From JAAYAE01 sp963678395 (lineage in GTDB: Bacteria; Bacillota; Negativicutes; Acidaminococcales; Acidaminococcaceae), in assembly GCA_963678395.1 (NCBI GenBank), contig OY782827.1, positions 1,922,001-1,986,000 of the forward strand: a DNA stretch of 64,000 nucleotides, read 5' to 3'. The notes below the pieces were generated by a model. It worked only from the letters and a program-made list of their open reading frames with translations. It ran no database searches and had not been told where the DNA came from. This document shows, in pieces, positions 55,220 through 63,303 of this stretch. The position numbers were made by a program, and so were the translations under genes. The stretch's first letter is position 1. Every line of letters starts with the position of its first letter.

Positions 55220-56182
55220 TTATTTGGTCTCTGTACTGTTCTTACTTTGCCCTGTTGGCAACTCTCTAAGCAAATCTTGCGATTTGCCTGCCCGCAATAA
55301 ATAACTATCTGTAGAATGCCCAATTAATCCAACCACTTGCCGCCCAATATCTAATAATTTATCAAGATCTACTCCTGTCCAAATATCAGATTCGTCGCAC
55401 ATATGTATAAGATCTTCAGTAGCAACATTTCCTGCCGCACCAGGTACAAAAGGGCAGCCGCCAACTCCAGCTATGCTTGCGTCAAATTTCGTAAACCCTG
55501 TCAGCATACCAGCAAAAATATTAGCAATACCAAGACCTCTTGTATTATGAAAATGTAACCACCAATCAACGTTAGGATAACTTTCCAGCATTTCTCGGCA
55601 TATAGCGTTTACTTGTTTAGGATAAGCCATACCCGCAGCATCAGACAAAGAAATTTCATTAATGCCAACTGCAAGATAAGCCTCCACAATATCACGTACC
55701 TCTCTGACCGTAATATTGGTATCCCAGGGAGAACCAAAAGCCATAGAAATAGAACCTGATATATTAATTTGAGCATCTCTCGCTTTTTCTACACACTCAG
55801 CGAATCTCGCAACACTTTGAGCAGGCAAGCAATTTAAGTTTGCTAAATTGTGAGAAATACTAGCAGAAACATTTAGTTTAACTTTGGTACACCCACATGC
55901 TAAGGCTCTCTCTACTCCTTTAACATTTGCTATTAGAGCACGATATTCCACTCCATTTTTAGGTGTTATTTTAGCAGCTACTTCATCAGTATTAGCCATT
56001 TGTGGAACAGCTTTAGGACTCACAAACGACCCAATCTCAATAACAGGAACTCCTGCCTCGGACATAACATTAATTAAATTAACTTTCTGTTCAACAGTTA
56101 GTAATTTTTTTTCATTCTGTAAGCCATCGCGCAAACCTACTTCGCAAAGTGTAATTTTTTTAGGCAAATTAACTAACTCCAT
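55220..56182 (-). CDS. Hydroxymethylglutaryl-CoA lyase-like enzyme
   Basis: About 320 residues, DRE-TIM metallolyase: CEVGLRDGLQNEK at the N-terminus, metal HxH in WLHFHNTRGLG and the signature GVGGCPFVPGAAGNVATEDL with the catalytic Cys. Relatives cleave HMG-CoA to acetyl-CoA and acetoacetate, but some act on other hydroxyacyl-CoAs. Start at 56182 is supported by AGGAGAGG nine bases upstream. It closes a set with an acylating aldehyde dehydrogenase and an organic-anion symporter; no other leucine-degradation gene is seen here, so the substrate is open. Confidence 0.85.
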   Translation of the reverse strand: MELVNLPKKITLCEVGLRDGLQNEKKLLTVEQKVNLINVMSEAGVPVIEIGSFVSPKAVPQMANTDEVAAKITPKNGVEYRALIANVKGVERALACGCTKVKLNVSASISHNLANLNCLPAQSVARFAECVEKARDAQINISGSISMAFGSPWDTNITVREVRDIVEAYLAVGINEISLSDAAGMAYPKQVNAICREMLESYPNVDWWLHFHNTRGLGIANIFAGMLTGFTKFDASIAGVGGCPFVPGAAGNVATEDLIHMCDESDIWTGVDLDKLLDIGRQVVGLIGHSTDSYLLRAGKSQDLLRELPTGQSKNSTETK

Positions 56183-56236
56183 CAGTTCATACCTCTCCTT
56201 CACTGCAAGCATCTTCTTGTCGCACTCTTCTAATGT

Positions 56237-56270
56237 TACGGGCTCTTCTCAAAAAGCAAGAACCCGTTTT
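56237..56270. other. Hairpin between the lyase and GltS-like genes
   Basis: ACGGGCTCTT / AAGAACCCGT with a GCTTTTTGA-type loop. A T4 run follows on the plus strand only, so on the minus-strand transcript it is more likely a processing or partial termination hairpin. Confidence 0.45.
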
Positions 56271-56290
56271 AAACAAAAATTTAAATCCAA

Positions 56291-57610
56291 TTATTTTGTC
56301 CGTTTGCGTAATAACATATAGCCAACTATTAAAGGAATAAACGTAACAGCCGCCCCAATACCAACAACACTAGTTACTGAAGTCATGAGCAACATGGGAA
56401 TTAAAGCCGGAAACGTTCCATATATTGGTGTGAAAACCGTAGATGCTATACCTTGAGCATCGGGGGCACTAGCCTTAGTCTCTGGATCTACACAACGAAC
56501 TAATGCTAAACCCGTGGGTACGGCACCTGAAGCCATACCAAATAAGCAACACGCTTTTTCAAACCATTCATGAGCACAAAATTTACGACAAAAATAAATT
56601 GAAATCCACATAGTAACTGCTAACAATACTACACTATAAATTATTATGGGCACTAAGAATGTTGTAACTAACTTTATAGAAATAGTTGCTACTGCAGAAA
56701 TGATTACCAAATCCAAGGTGAAACCCGAGATGGTAGAGACAGTCCCCTTATCTACAAAGCCTGTTAAATCAAGCCTAGACATGATAAAACGTATAATAGC
56801 CGCTCCTAGCATACCATGCACCAAAGCAGGTACTTTAGCAAAAAATGGTATAAACTTTGCTGCACCCGCTAATAGCTGCGAACCAACAAATATACACACT
56901 AAAATCATACAAAATTGAAACACCAAGGCATTAATACCACTTGCCGAAGTTTTCACCAAGCCAATTGGTTTTTGTAGTTCTTTAGGCAAAATCCCACTTA
57001 GAGAGGGGTTTACTACCCCCTCCATGGGTTTGTTAGTGTAGGCAGCATAACCTTTGCGTATACCCCAGTTAACCATAACAATACCAATAGTAACGGCAGC
57101 CATGAGTCCTACAGTAGATAAAATCATGCCCATGCCCAAATTGCCCTGCACTCCCAACTTTTCAAATTGGGTACCAGCGGCGGCCGCTGTTCCATGACCA
57201 CCCCAAAAGGAAAAAACTCCCATAGCTCCCCAACCATCAGGAAGACTTGGCCAAAATTTTTGCAACAAAATTCCTAAAGGTACCCCAATCATTAGTTGTG
57301 AACCATAAACAGCTATTACCACCATAGTATAATCCACGTATGACCGTGCCCGGCTTTTATCAAAATTAATTCCGTAAACTATACAGGTCAATACAACGCC
57401 AATAAGGGTACCGGAAAGGCTGCTCCATGCTTTTGGTGTTGTAAAAAGATTTAAAACTTGACTGCCACAGATAAGAGCAATAAATCCACCTATCATCGAA
57501 GTGGGTATATATAATTTTTGCAACGGTTTGTAGAATTCTCTCAAGATAAAACCCAAAACCATAAATACCGCTAACAATTGCATATCTTTTAATATAGATC
57601 CTAATGTCAT
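56291..57610 (-). CDS. GltS-family Na+:glutamate-type symporter
   Basis: 439 residues, about 11-12 membrane helices in two halves. Family features: YIPTSMIGGFIAL early, FSFWGGHGTAAAAG (first re-entrant loop) and CLFGMASGAVPTGLALVRCVDPE (second). Na+-coupled. Glutamate is the usual substrate, but the neighbours (acylating aldehyde dehydrogenase, HMG-CoA-lyase-like) leave open another dicarboxylate. It lies between these two genes. Confidence 0.85.
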   Translation of the reverse strand: MTLGSILKDMQLLAVFMVLGFILREFYKPLQKLYIPTSMIGGFIALICGSQVLNLFTTPKAWSSLSGTLIGVVLTCIVYGINFDKSRARSYVDYTMVVIAVYGSQLMIGVPLGILLQKFWPSLPDGWGAMGVFSFWGGHGTAAAAGTQFEKLGVQGNLGMGMILSTVGLMAAVTIGIVMVNWGIRKGYAAYTNKPMEGVVNPSLSGILPKELQKPIGLVKTSASGINALVFQFCMILVCIFVGSQLLAGAAKFIPFFAKVPALVHGMLGAAIIRFIMSRLDLTGFVDKGTVSTISGFTLDLVIISAVATISIKLVTTFLVPIIIYSVVLLAVTMWISIYFCRKFCAHEWFEKACCLFGMASGAVPTGLALVRCVDPETKASAPDAQGIASTVFTPIYGTFPALIPMLLMTSVTSVVGIGAAVTFIPLIVGYMLLRKRTK

Positions 57611-57727
57611 GCTAAATACCTCCTTGTATTTTTAAAAATCTGCTTAATAGTTTAGGGGGAAGATATTAGGAATTAAATTATAGCTCTAGTATTAACCTAT
57701 AAGGGCTATTTTTATCACTTGTTATTA

Positions 57728-59134
57728 TTAGTCCAAAGTGGCATCATAAAAATCACCAAACAGCTCCTCCATAGTTGGCATATCTTTAGGAATTGGCCTT
57801 GCAACCCAAGTTGTATTCATATAATGCTTCAAACAAATATTTTCTGAAACAATATTACCACCCCAAGTTCCGCATCCCATGGAAGATGTAGCCGGCATAC
57901 CGTTAGTGTTAGAACCGGCATTAGCCTTATTTTGTGGTTGGCGCACCATCATTCTAGAAACAGGTGCTGCTAGTGCCAACTGATTAATATGCTCATCATT
58001 AAAAGAATAAATGCCACAGGAATGACCTTTACCACCAACCTCATAGATAGCTTTCATAGCTTTAATAGCATTTTCAAATCCGCCTTCATATTTGAAAATG
58101 GCTAACAATGTCGTTAGTTTTTCACTAGAAAAGAAATGTTCTTTGCCAATACCATCACCCATTACCATAATAAACTTATACTTATCATCAATTTTAAATC
58201 CAGCAGCATCTGCCAATTTTTGGGGAGAAATAGCCACAGTATTAGGCAAACGATGACCCGCGCCATCCCAAATAACTTTTTTCAAAGCTTCCGCTTCTTC
58301 TGTCGTAGCAAGATAGCCCCCCTCATCTTGCAAGGCTTGCACCATAGCATCAAAAATTACTGCACTGATAACTATGTTGCCGTCGCATGAACAACCTGAC
58401 CCAAAATCAGAAGTTTTGCTTATTCTAGTATTTTCCGCTGCTTCTTTTACATCTGCCGTTTCATCAATAATCATTGTAGAATTGCCTGCACCGGAGCCAT
58501 AAGCCGGTGTTCCAGAACTATAAGCCGCCTTAACCATAGGCCGACCGCCTGTTGCAATTACTAAATCAGATCTTTTCATTAACTCATCTGTTAACTCAAT
58601 GCTAGGATTCTTAATGCATTGAAAAATATCAGCTGGGGCGCCTTCTTTTACTAAAGCTTGTCGCATAATTTCTACAGTCTTATTGCTAACTACTTTTGCT
58701 CTCGGATGTGGAGAAAAAATCATTACATCCCTAGCTTTAATAGCAAAAATTGCCTGTCCGGCCGGAGTTAAACATGGATTAGTTGTTGGAACCAAACAGC
58801 CAATTAAACCAACAGGTTTCCCATATTTTATTAGCCCTTTTTCTGGAATTTCCTCAATAATCCCTACACTTTTTTGTCTTAGGCAATCACGCAAAATCAA
58901 ACGAATTTTATTACGCTTATTGACTTTAGACTGAAACTCTCCTAGCCCTGTTTCCTCTACGGCCTCTTTTGACAACGGCTCCCACGTTTGCAAATTAGAA
59001 ACCGCCCATGCTACTGCCTTGCAAAGATGATCTATGCGTTCTTGATCATAACTTTCAATAATAGCCGCTGCTTTTTTTGCCTTTACAATCATTTCCTCCA
59101 ATTCAGCAATTTGTTCCGAAGTAACCTTGCTCAT
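57728..59134 (-). CDS. CoA-acylating aldehyde dehydrogenase (SauS/EutE-like)
   Basis: 468 residues from ATG 59134 (GAGAGGAG site 8 bases upstream). It has the catalytic Cys in FGSGCSCDGN, the CoA/NAD motif GCLVPTTNPCLTPAGQAIFAIKARD in pieces, IATGGRPMVKAAYSSGTP and a GGxG turn. The sequence is nearest in my memory to sulfoacetaldehyde and succinate-semialdehyde-type acylating dehydrogenases; the aldehyde is not defined by sequence. Divergent from a LysR gene, with a dyad between them, so it is probably the regulated first gene of the set. Confidence 0.8.
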   Translation of the reverse strand: MSKVTSEQIAELEEMIVKAKKAAAIIESYDQERIDHLCKAVAWAVSNLQTWEPLSKEAVEETGLGEFQSKVNKRNKIRLILRDCLRQKSVGIIEEIPEKGLIKYGKPVGLIGCLVPTTNPCLTPAGQAIFAIKARDVMIFSPHPRAKVVSNKTVEIMRQALVKEGAPADIFQCIKNPSIELTDELMKRSDLVIATGGRPMVKAAYSSGTPAYGSGAGNSTMIIDETADVKEAAENTRISKTSDFGSGCSCDGNIVISAVIFDAMVQALQDEGGYLATTEEAEALKKVIWDGAGHRLPNTVAISPQKLADAAGFKIDDKYKFIMVMGDGIGKEHFFSSEKLTTLLAIFKYEGGFENAIKAMKAIYEVGGKGHSCGIYSFNDEHINQLALAAPVSRMMVRQPQNKANAGSNTNGMPATSSMGCGTWGGNIVSENICLKHYMNTTWVARPIPKDMPTMEELFGDFYDATLD

Positions 59135-59212
59135 AATAAAATCTCCTCTCAATTCAATGTTTTTTAGCTCTAATTAATTCTTATATTCACTATCTCAAGT
59201 ATATTAGTCGCT

Positions 59213-59239
59213 CAATATTAAGTCTAATACCGAATATTG
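59213..59239. promoter_or_regulatory. LysR-type operator in the divergent region
   Basis: CAATATT and AATATTG form a perfect 7-bp dyad with 13 bases between, within the 190 bases separating the aldehyde dehydrogenase and LysR genes. Place and shape fit a LysR-type regulator site. Confidence 0.55.
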
Positions 59240-59324
59240 ATTGTATTCATAGAGAATAACTATTGAACTATTTAGAATTTTTTGATAATATTAAAAAAAT
59301 GCTTAATTTAAAGGTGATGATTTT

Positions 59325-60232
59325 ATGAAATTAATGCAGTTAGAATATTTTCAAACTTTAGCAAGAATTTTACATTACACAAAAGCAGCCCAAGCTCTAC
59401 ACATTTCACAACCAAGTTTAAGTTATGCCATTGCAATGCTAGAAAAAGAATTGGGTGTAGAACTTTTTGAAACAAAGGGCCGTAAAACAATCCTTAGTTC
59501 CTATGGTGCAACCTTTTTAGAGTATGTAAACCAAGCCTTAGATAGCTTAGACACTGGTGTTAAAACCTTGCGTTCTATTCAAGGTGCCACAACCGGTGAA
59601 GTAAGTATCGGATATATTTATAGTTTATCAACTTCTCTTATCCCGAAAATTGTTGAGGGCTTTAGAAAAAGTGAAGATAATATGGAAATTAAGTTTAATT
59701 ACACCCAAAATTTACAGAAGGCTCTTGTAGAAGACTTGCAAATAGTTAACATAGACTTAGCCTTATGTGCTGATACTGATTCCGCTATTATTTCCGTCCC
59801 TATTATTGAGCAAGAGCTTTTTCTGGTAGTGGCAAATAATCATCCGTTAGCGAAAAAAAAATCCGTTACTTTTAAAAATATAGCAAACCTTCCCTTCATC
59901 CTATTGCACAAAGATAGTGCCTTGCGTAAAAAACTTGAACGGGAATTTAAAAAAATTAACATAACCCCCCCAACATTGTTGCTGAAGCACAAGAATGCAG
60001 CGCCACCTTGCAGTATGTAGCACACAACAGCGGAATAACTATTGTTCCACAAGTTCCCGGACTTGATTATTTACCGGTAACAAAAATTAAAATAAGAACT
60101 CCTGGCTTTAGCCGCTATATATACCTATCTTGGACAAATACCCATCCTCCTTTGCCACCAGTGCTTAAAGTAAGAAACTATATTTTAGACATGTTCAACA
60201 AATCTCAAAATATCTCTACCATTATAAAATAA
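59325..60232 (+). pseudogene. LysR-family regulator, frameshifted at a C7 run
   Basis: The N-terminal HTH (MKLMQLEYFQTLARILHYT, then AAQALHISQPSLSYAIAMLEKELGVELF) and most of the effector domain are in frame to about residue 214. At C7 (59965-59971) the frame is lost and a stop occurs at 60018-60020. Removing one C continues NIVAEAQECSATLQYVAHNSG and joins the frame ending at 60232, for a normal LysR length of about 300. SD AAAGGTGATG precedes the ATG. It presumably controls the divergent aldehyde dehydrogenase set. Could be a phase switch, recent decay or a read error. Confidence 0.85.
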
Positions 60233-60239
60233 TGTTTGT

Positions 60240-60298
60240 AAATAACTAAAGTCCCTATTACAGGAAGGTATTTCCTGTAATAGGGACTTTAGTTATTT
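60240..60298. terminator. Long bidirectional terminator between lysR and cadA
   Basis: Almost perfect inverted repeat of about 27 bp per arm (AAATAACTAAAGTCCCTATT...AATAGGGACTTTAGTTATTT) between convergent genes, with T/A-rich ends. Confidence 0.9.
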
Positions 60299-60348
60299 AT
60301 ATTTTATTAAGTAATTTATTGCAAACCTTTTTCTAAAAACCCTAAAAT

Positions 60349-62703
60349 CTAAACTAGCCTAGGGTTGTCTTTTTGATATAAAATTCGTACAGAATTTAGT
60401 ACACACAGCATAGCTACCCCTGTATCTGCAAACACCGCCATATACATAGATGCAAATCCAGCTAAACCTAAAACCATAATAGCAATTTTTATTACTAGCG
60501 CAAATACCACATTTTGCCAAGCAATGCCATTTGTAAACTTAGCAATCTCAATAGCCTTAGGAATAGCTTCCATTTCTGAATTCATAAATACCACGTCTGC
60601 AGCCATAATAGCCGCATCAGCACCGCTGCCCATAGCAGCTCCCACATCGGCTCCTGCTAAAACCGGTGCATCATTAATACCATCCCCCACAAACATAACC
60701 CTGCCATATTTGTTGCGCAAAGTATTTAAAACGTTGAACTTATCTTGTGGCAAAAGTTTAGCATAAACATTATCAATCCCAGTTGCAGATGCCACCGCCT
60801 GGGCACTTTCTGCCGAATCTCCTGTAAGCATGGCTGTAGCTAGTCCCATTTTTTTTCTTTTATTAATAGCGCTAACTGCATCCTTCTTAATAGTATCAGC
60901 TATAAATAAGTGTCCCATATATATTTTCCCCTTGGCCACCAAAACTTCTGTGCCAAAATCCATCCCACTATAGGCACTAATATCAACACCATAGTGCTCC
61001 ATAAGTTTTTTATTACCACAAAGTATTTGTCCATACGCAGTCTCGGCAACAATACCTTCACCTGCCACCTCTTCAGCCCCTATTGGTGCAATAAGTTCCA
61101 TATTCTTACTTTTAGCGGCCATAACAATACTAGTCGCTATAGGATGCGTAGAAACAAGTTCAACCGAAGCACAAAGTTTTAATAGCTCATCAGCTTGTAT
61201 GTTATCTGAAGGGAGTACTTTTTGTAAAATAAAATTTCCCTTGGTAACCGTTCCTGTTTTGTCCATGACTACAGCAGCACAATTTTTTAAAGCTTCCAGA
61301 ACAACCCCACCTTTAAAAAGAATGCCTCGCTTGGCCCCAGCTCCAATCCCTGCAAAATAAGCAAAAGGTATACTAAGAACCAAAGCACAGGGGCAACTAA
61401 TAACCAAAAATGTCAGTGCTGTATAAATCCATTTTTGCCACTCCCCCGTAATAGCTCCTGGAATTAATGCTGTTAAAATAGCAATAACTACTACTACCGG
61501 AGTATAAATACGGGCAAAACTAGTAATGAATTTATCCATTTGTGGCTTAGCCGCTGACGCTTTTTCCACTGCATCTAAAATCTTTGTAACCATAGATTCT
61601 TTTAATACTTTTTCTACACGGATTTTTAAAACTCCTGAAGAATTAATGCAACCAGAAATTATTTCATCCCCATAGCATAATTTTACAGGTACCGGTTCTC
61701 CCGTTATAGGCGAAGTATCTATCAAACTTTCTCCGTCGATAATAACTCCGTCTAGAGGAATTCTGTCCCCAACACGAACTAGAAGAATATCCCCAACATT
61801 AGCAGCCTCAGCTGAAATAATTTTTATCTCTTCCCCAATAAGCAAATTAACAACTTCAGGTCGCATATCTACAACGCCCATAATCTCACCGCGGCTTTTT
61901 TCTACTGCCCGTTCTTTAAAATATTCTCCTATACGATAAAAAAACATTACCCCCAACGCTTCAGCGGCGTCACCTATGGCAAAAGCGCCAATAGTTGCCA
62001 CCATCATAAGAAAATTCTCATCCATTATGCTACCCTTATATAATTTTTTAAAGGCACTATACAAAATATCATGCCCTAATATAATGTAGGCTGATGCAAA
62101 GCCATAAATTTTCAAAGGTTCAGGTATAGGGCCAAAAAAGAACAGTAAAAACAGTAGCATGCTTATAATTATTTCGCCTAATTTTCCTGAAATAATTATT
62201 TTTCCCTCTTTCACAGCCATCTTACTATGTGAAGTCAAAGCATTTTTCTCCGGCAACGAACAAGTAGAACCACGAGGAACAATAACAACCCCTGACTCAA
62301 TAGATTGACAAATCTTTTGAATCTCCGATAATAATGTCTCCTGATTTGCAGCAGATAAACGTAACTGCCTAGTAGTAAAGCTAATACTGGCATACCTTAC
62401 TCCCGGCAATTCTTGAATTTTATGTTCCATTTTAGCCGCACAATTTGCGCACGCCAAATTTTCCAAAATATATACTTTTTTAGGTACATCTGCATCCGGC
62501 ATTTTACAAATACAATTCGCCAGACTTTCACCACAAACATCACAATAGTCTTCATGGGGATGACAAGCCTCACACTTGCAATCCTCAGGATGTCCTGAAA
62601 TATGATGTTCATGGGGAGTAGGTATATGAACATGACTATGTTCCTCATGACAAGCATTGCCACAAGCATATTTAAGAGATTTTAATTCCTCAACATTTGT
62701 CAT
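60349..62703 (-). CDS. cadA: P1B-type Zn/Cd/Pb-exporting ATPase (CadA/ZntA)
   Basis: 784 residues. N-terminal His/Cys-rich tail (EEHSHVHIPTPHEHHISGH, then CKCEACHPHEDYCDVCGE) and a heavy-metal domain with LACANCAAKME. Catalytic core: TGEPVPV, metal-channel CPC in ISCPCALVLSIP, phosphorylation DKTGTVTKG, MLTGDS and GDGINDAPVLAGADVG. The last membrane helix has an Asp (ADTGVAMLC), the mark of Zn/Cd pumps rather than Cu ones. Preceded 15 bases upstream by a CsoR-family repressor; they form an operon. Confidence 0.93.
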   Translation of the reverse strand: MTNVEELKSLKYACGNACHEEHSHVHIPTPHEHHISGHPEDCKCEACHPHEDYCDVCGESLANCICKMPDADVPKKVYILENLACANCAAKMEHKIQELPGVRYASISFTTRQLRLSAANQETLLSEIQKICQSIESGVVIVPRGSTCSLPEKNALTSHSKMAVKEGKIIISGKLGEIIISMLLFLLFFFGPIPEPLKIYGFASAYIILGHDILYSAFKKLYKGSIMDENFLMMVATIGAFAIGDAAEALGVMFFYRIGEYFKERAVEKSRGEIMGVVDMRPEVVNLLIGEEIKIISAEAANVGDILLVRVGDRIPLDGVIIDGESLIDTSPITGEPVPVKLCYGDEIISGCINSSGVLKIRVEKVLKESMVTKILDAVEKASAAKPQMDKFITSFARIYTPVVVVIAILTALIPGAITGEWQKWIYTALTFLVISCPCALVLSIPFAYFAGIGAGAKRGILFKGGVVLEALKNCAAVVMDKTGTVTKGNFILQKVLPSDNIQADELLKLCASVELVSTHPIATSIVMAAKSKNMELIAPIGAEEVAGEGIVAETAYGQILCGNKKLMEHYGVDISAYSGMDFGTEVLVAKGKIYMGHLFIADTIKKDAVSAINKRKKMGLATAMLTGDSAESAQAVASATGIDNVYAKLLPQDKFNVLNTLRNKYGRVMFVGDGINDAPVLAGADVGAAMGSGADAAIMAADVVFMNSEMEAIPKAIEIAKFTNGIAWQNVVFALVIKIAIMVLGLAGFASMYMAVFADTGVAMLCVLNSVRILYQKDNPRLV

Positions 62704-62718
62704 TTATTTGCTCCTTTT

Positions 62719-62991
62719 CTAACGCAGGAATCTATCAATTGCTACTCCTAATTCCGCCAAAGCTTCTTCTTCCTTGTCTTCGTGAATAGCCTTAGTTACA
62801 CAATGTTCCATATGCTCTTTCAAAAATGCCTTGGTAGTATTTTCAATCGCCTGATGCACAGCCGCTAGTTGGGTTAAAATCTCCGAACAGTCCCTGCCCT
62901 CAGCTACCATTTCTTTAACCGAGCGTACATGACCCTCAATACGTGCTAAACGGTTTACTATCTTGTTGCTATGCTTATAACCATACTCCAT
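62719..62991 (-). CDS. csoR: CsoR/RcnR-family metal-sensing repressor
   Basis: 90 residues, the all-helical DUF156 fold. Metal ligands follow the CsoR pattern: Cys35 (GRDCSEIL), His60 and Cys64 (KEHMEHC). DNA-binding basic face NRLARIEGHVRSVKEM. It should repress its own operon with cadA from the operators at 63009-63063. CsoR ligands usually bind Cu(I), while the partner pump looks Zn/Cd-specific, so the inducing metal is uncertain. Confidence 0.9.
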   Translation of the reverse strand: MEYGYKHSNKIVNRLARIEGHVRSVKEMVAEGRDCSEILTQLAAVHQAIENTTKAFLKEHMEHCVTKAIHEDKEEEALAELGVAIDRFLR

Positions 62992-63008
62992 AATTCCACC
63001 CCATTATA

Positions 63009-63068
63009 CATCCCCCTTACGGGGTTATTTTATGCTGTAATTATACCCCCCCATAGGGGTTATGTCAA
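63009..63068 (-). promoter_or_regulatory. Promoter and two CsoR-type operators of the csoR-cadA operon
   Basis: Consensus TTGACA (63063-63068) and TATAAT (63040-63045), 17 bases apart on the minus strand. The spacer is a G/C-tract dyad TATACCCCCCCATAGGGGTT (63042-63063 region), the shape of CsoR-family sites. A second site ATCCCCCTTACGGGGTTAT lies at 63009-63027 over the transcript start. Repression by CsoR is the natural reading. Confidence 0.8.
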
Positions 63069-63080
63069 TAAATATCTTAC

Positions 63081-63112
63081 TTGACAAATAATGTATCAAA
63101 GCTTACTATAAT
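63081..63112 (+). promoter_or_regulatory. Promoter of the CDF exporter transcript
   Basis: TTGACA (63081-63086) followed by TACTATAAT (63104-63112). The spacer is 17 or 20 bases depending on which -10 register is used. It precedes the NiCo aptamer by 36 bases. Confidence 0.5.
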
Positions 63113-63147
63113 AGCAATCTCTTTGCGCTGCTTAAATAAGCTACAGT

Positions 63148-63238
63148 ACAAACTGATCAGGCGGTAAATCTTTTGGATTTATGTTAGCCGGGCCGAATGG
63201 CAACAGGTTTAAATTAAAACACCTGTGGGACAGTAGTA
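63148..63238 (+). ncRNA. NiCo (czcD) riboswitch
   Basis: The conserved strings appear in order: CTGATCAGGC, AGCCGGGC, GGCAACAGG and CCTGTGGGACAGT, with ACTG/CAGT closing the four-way junction. These match the Ni2+/Co2+-sensing czcD RNA. A hairpin GGGTGTTTT / AAAACACCC (about 63246-63271) just after it could be the expression platform. It would switch on the CDF exporter downstream when Ni or Co is high. Confidence 0.85.
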
Positions 63239-63303
63239 TGTTCCATGGGTGTTTTTGTATCCAAAACACCCCAAGAGATAAATAAAAAATAAGGGGTTTC
63301 ATT

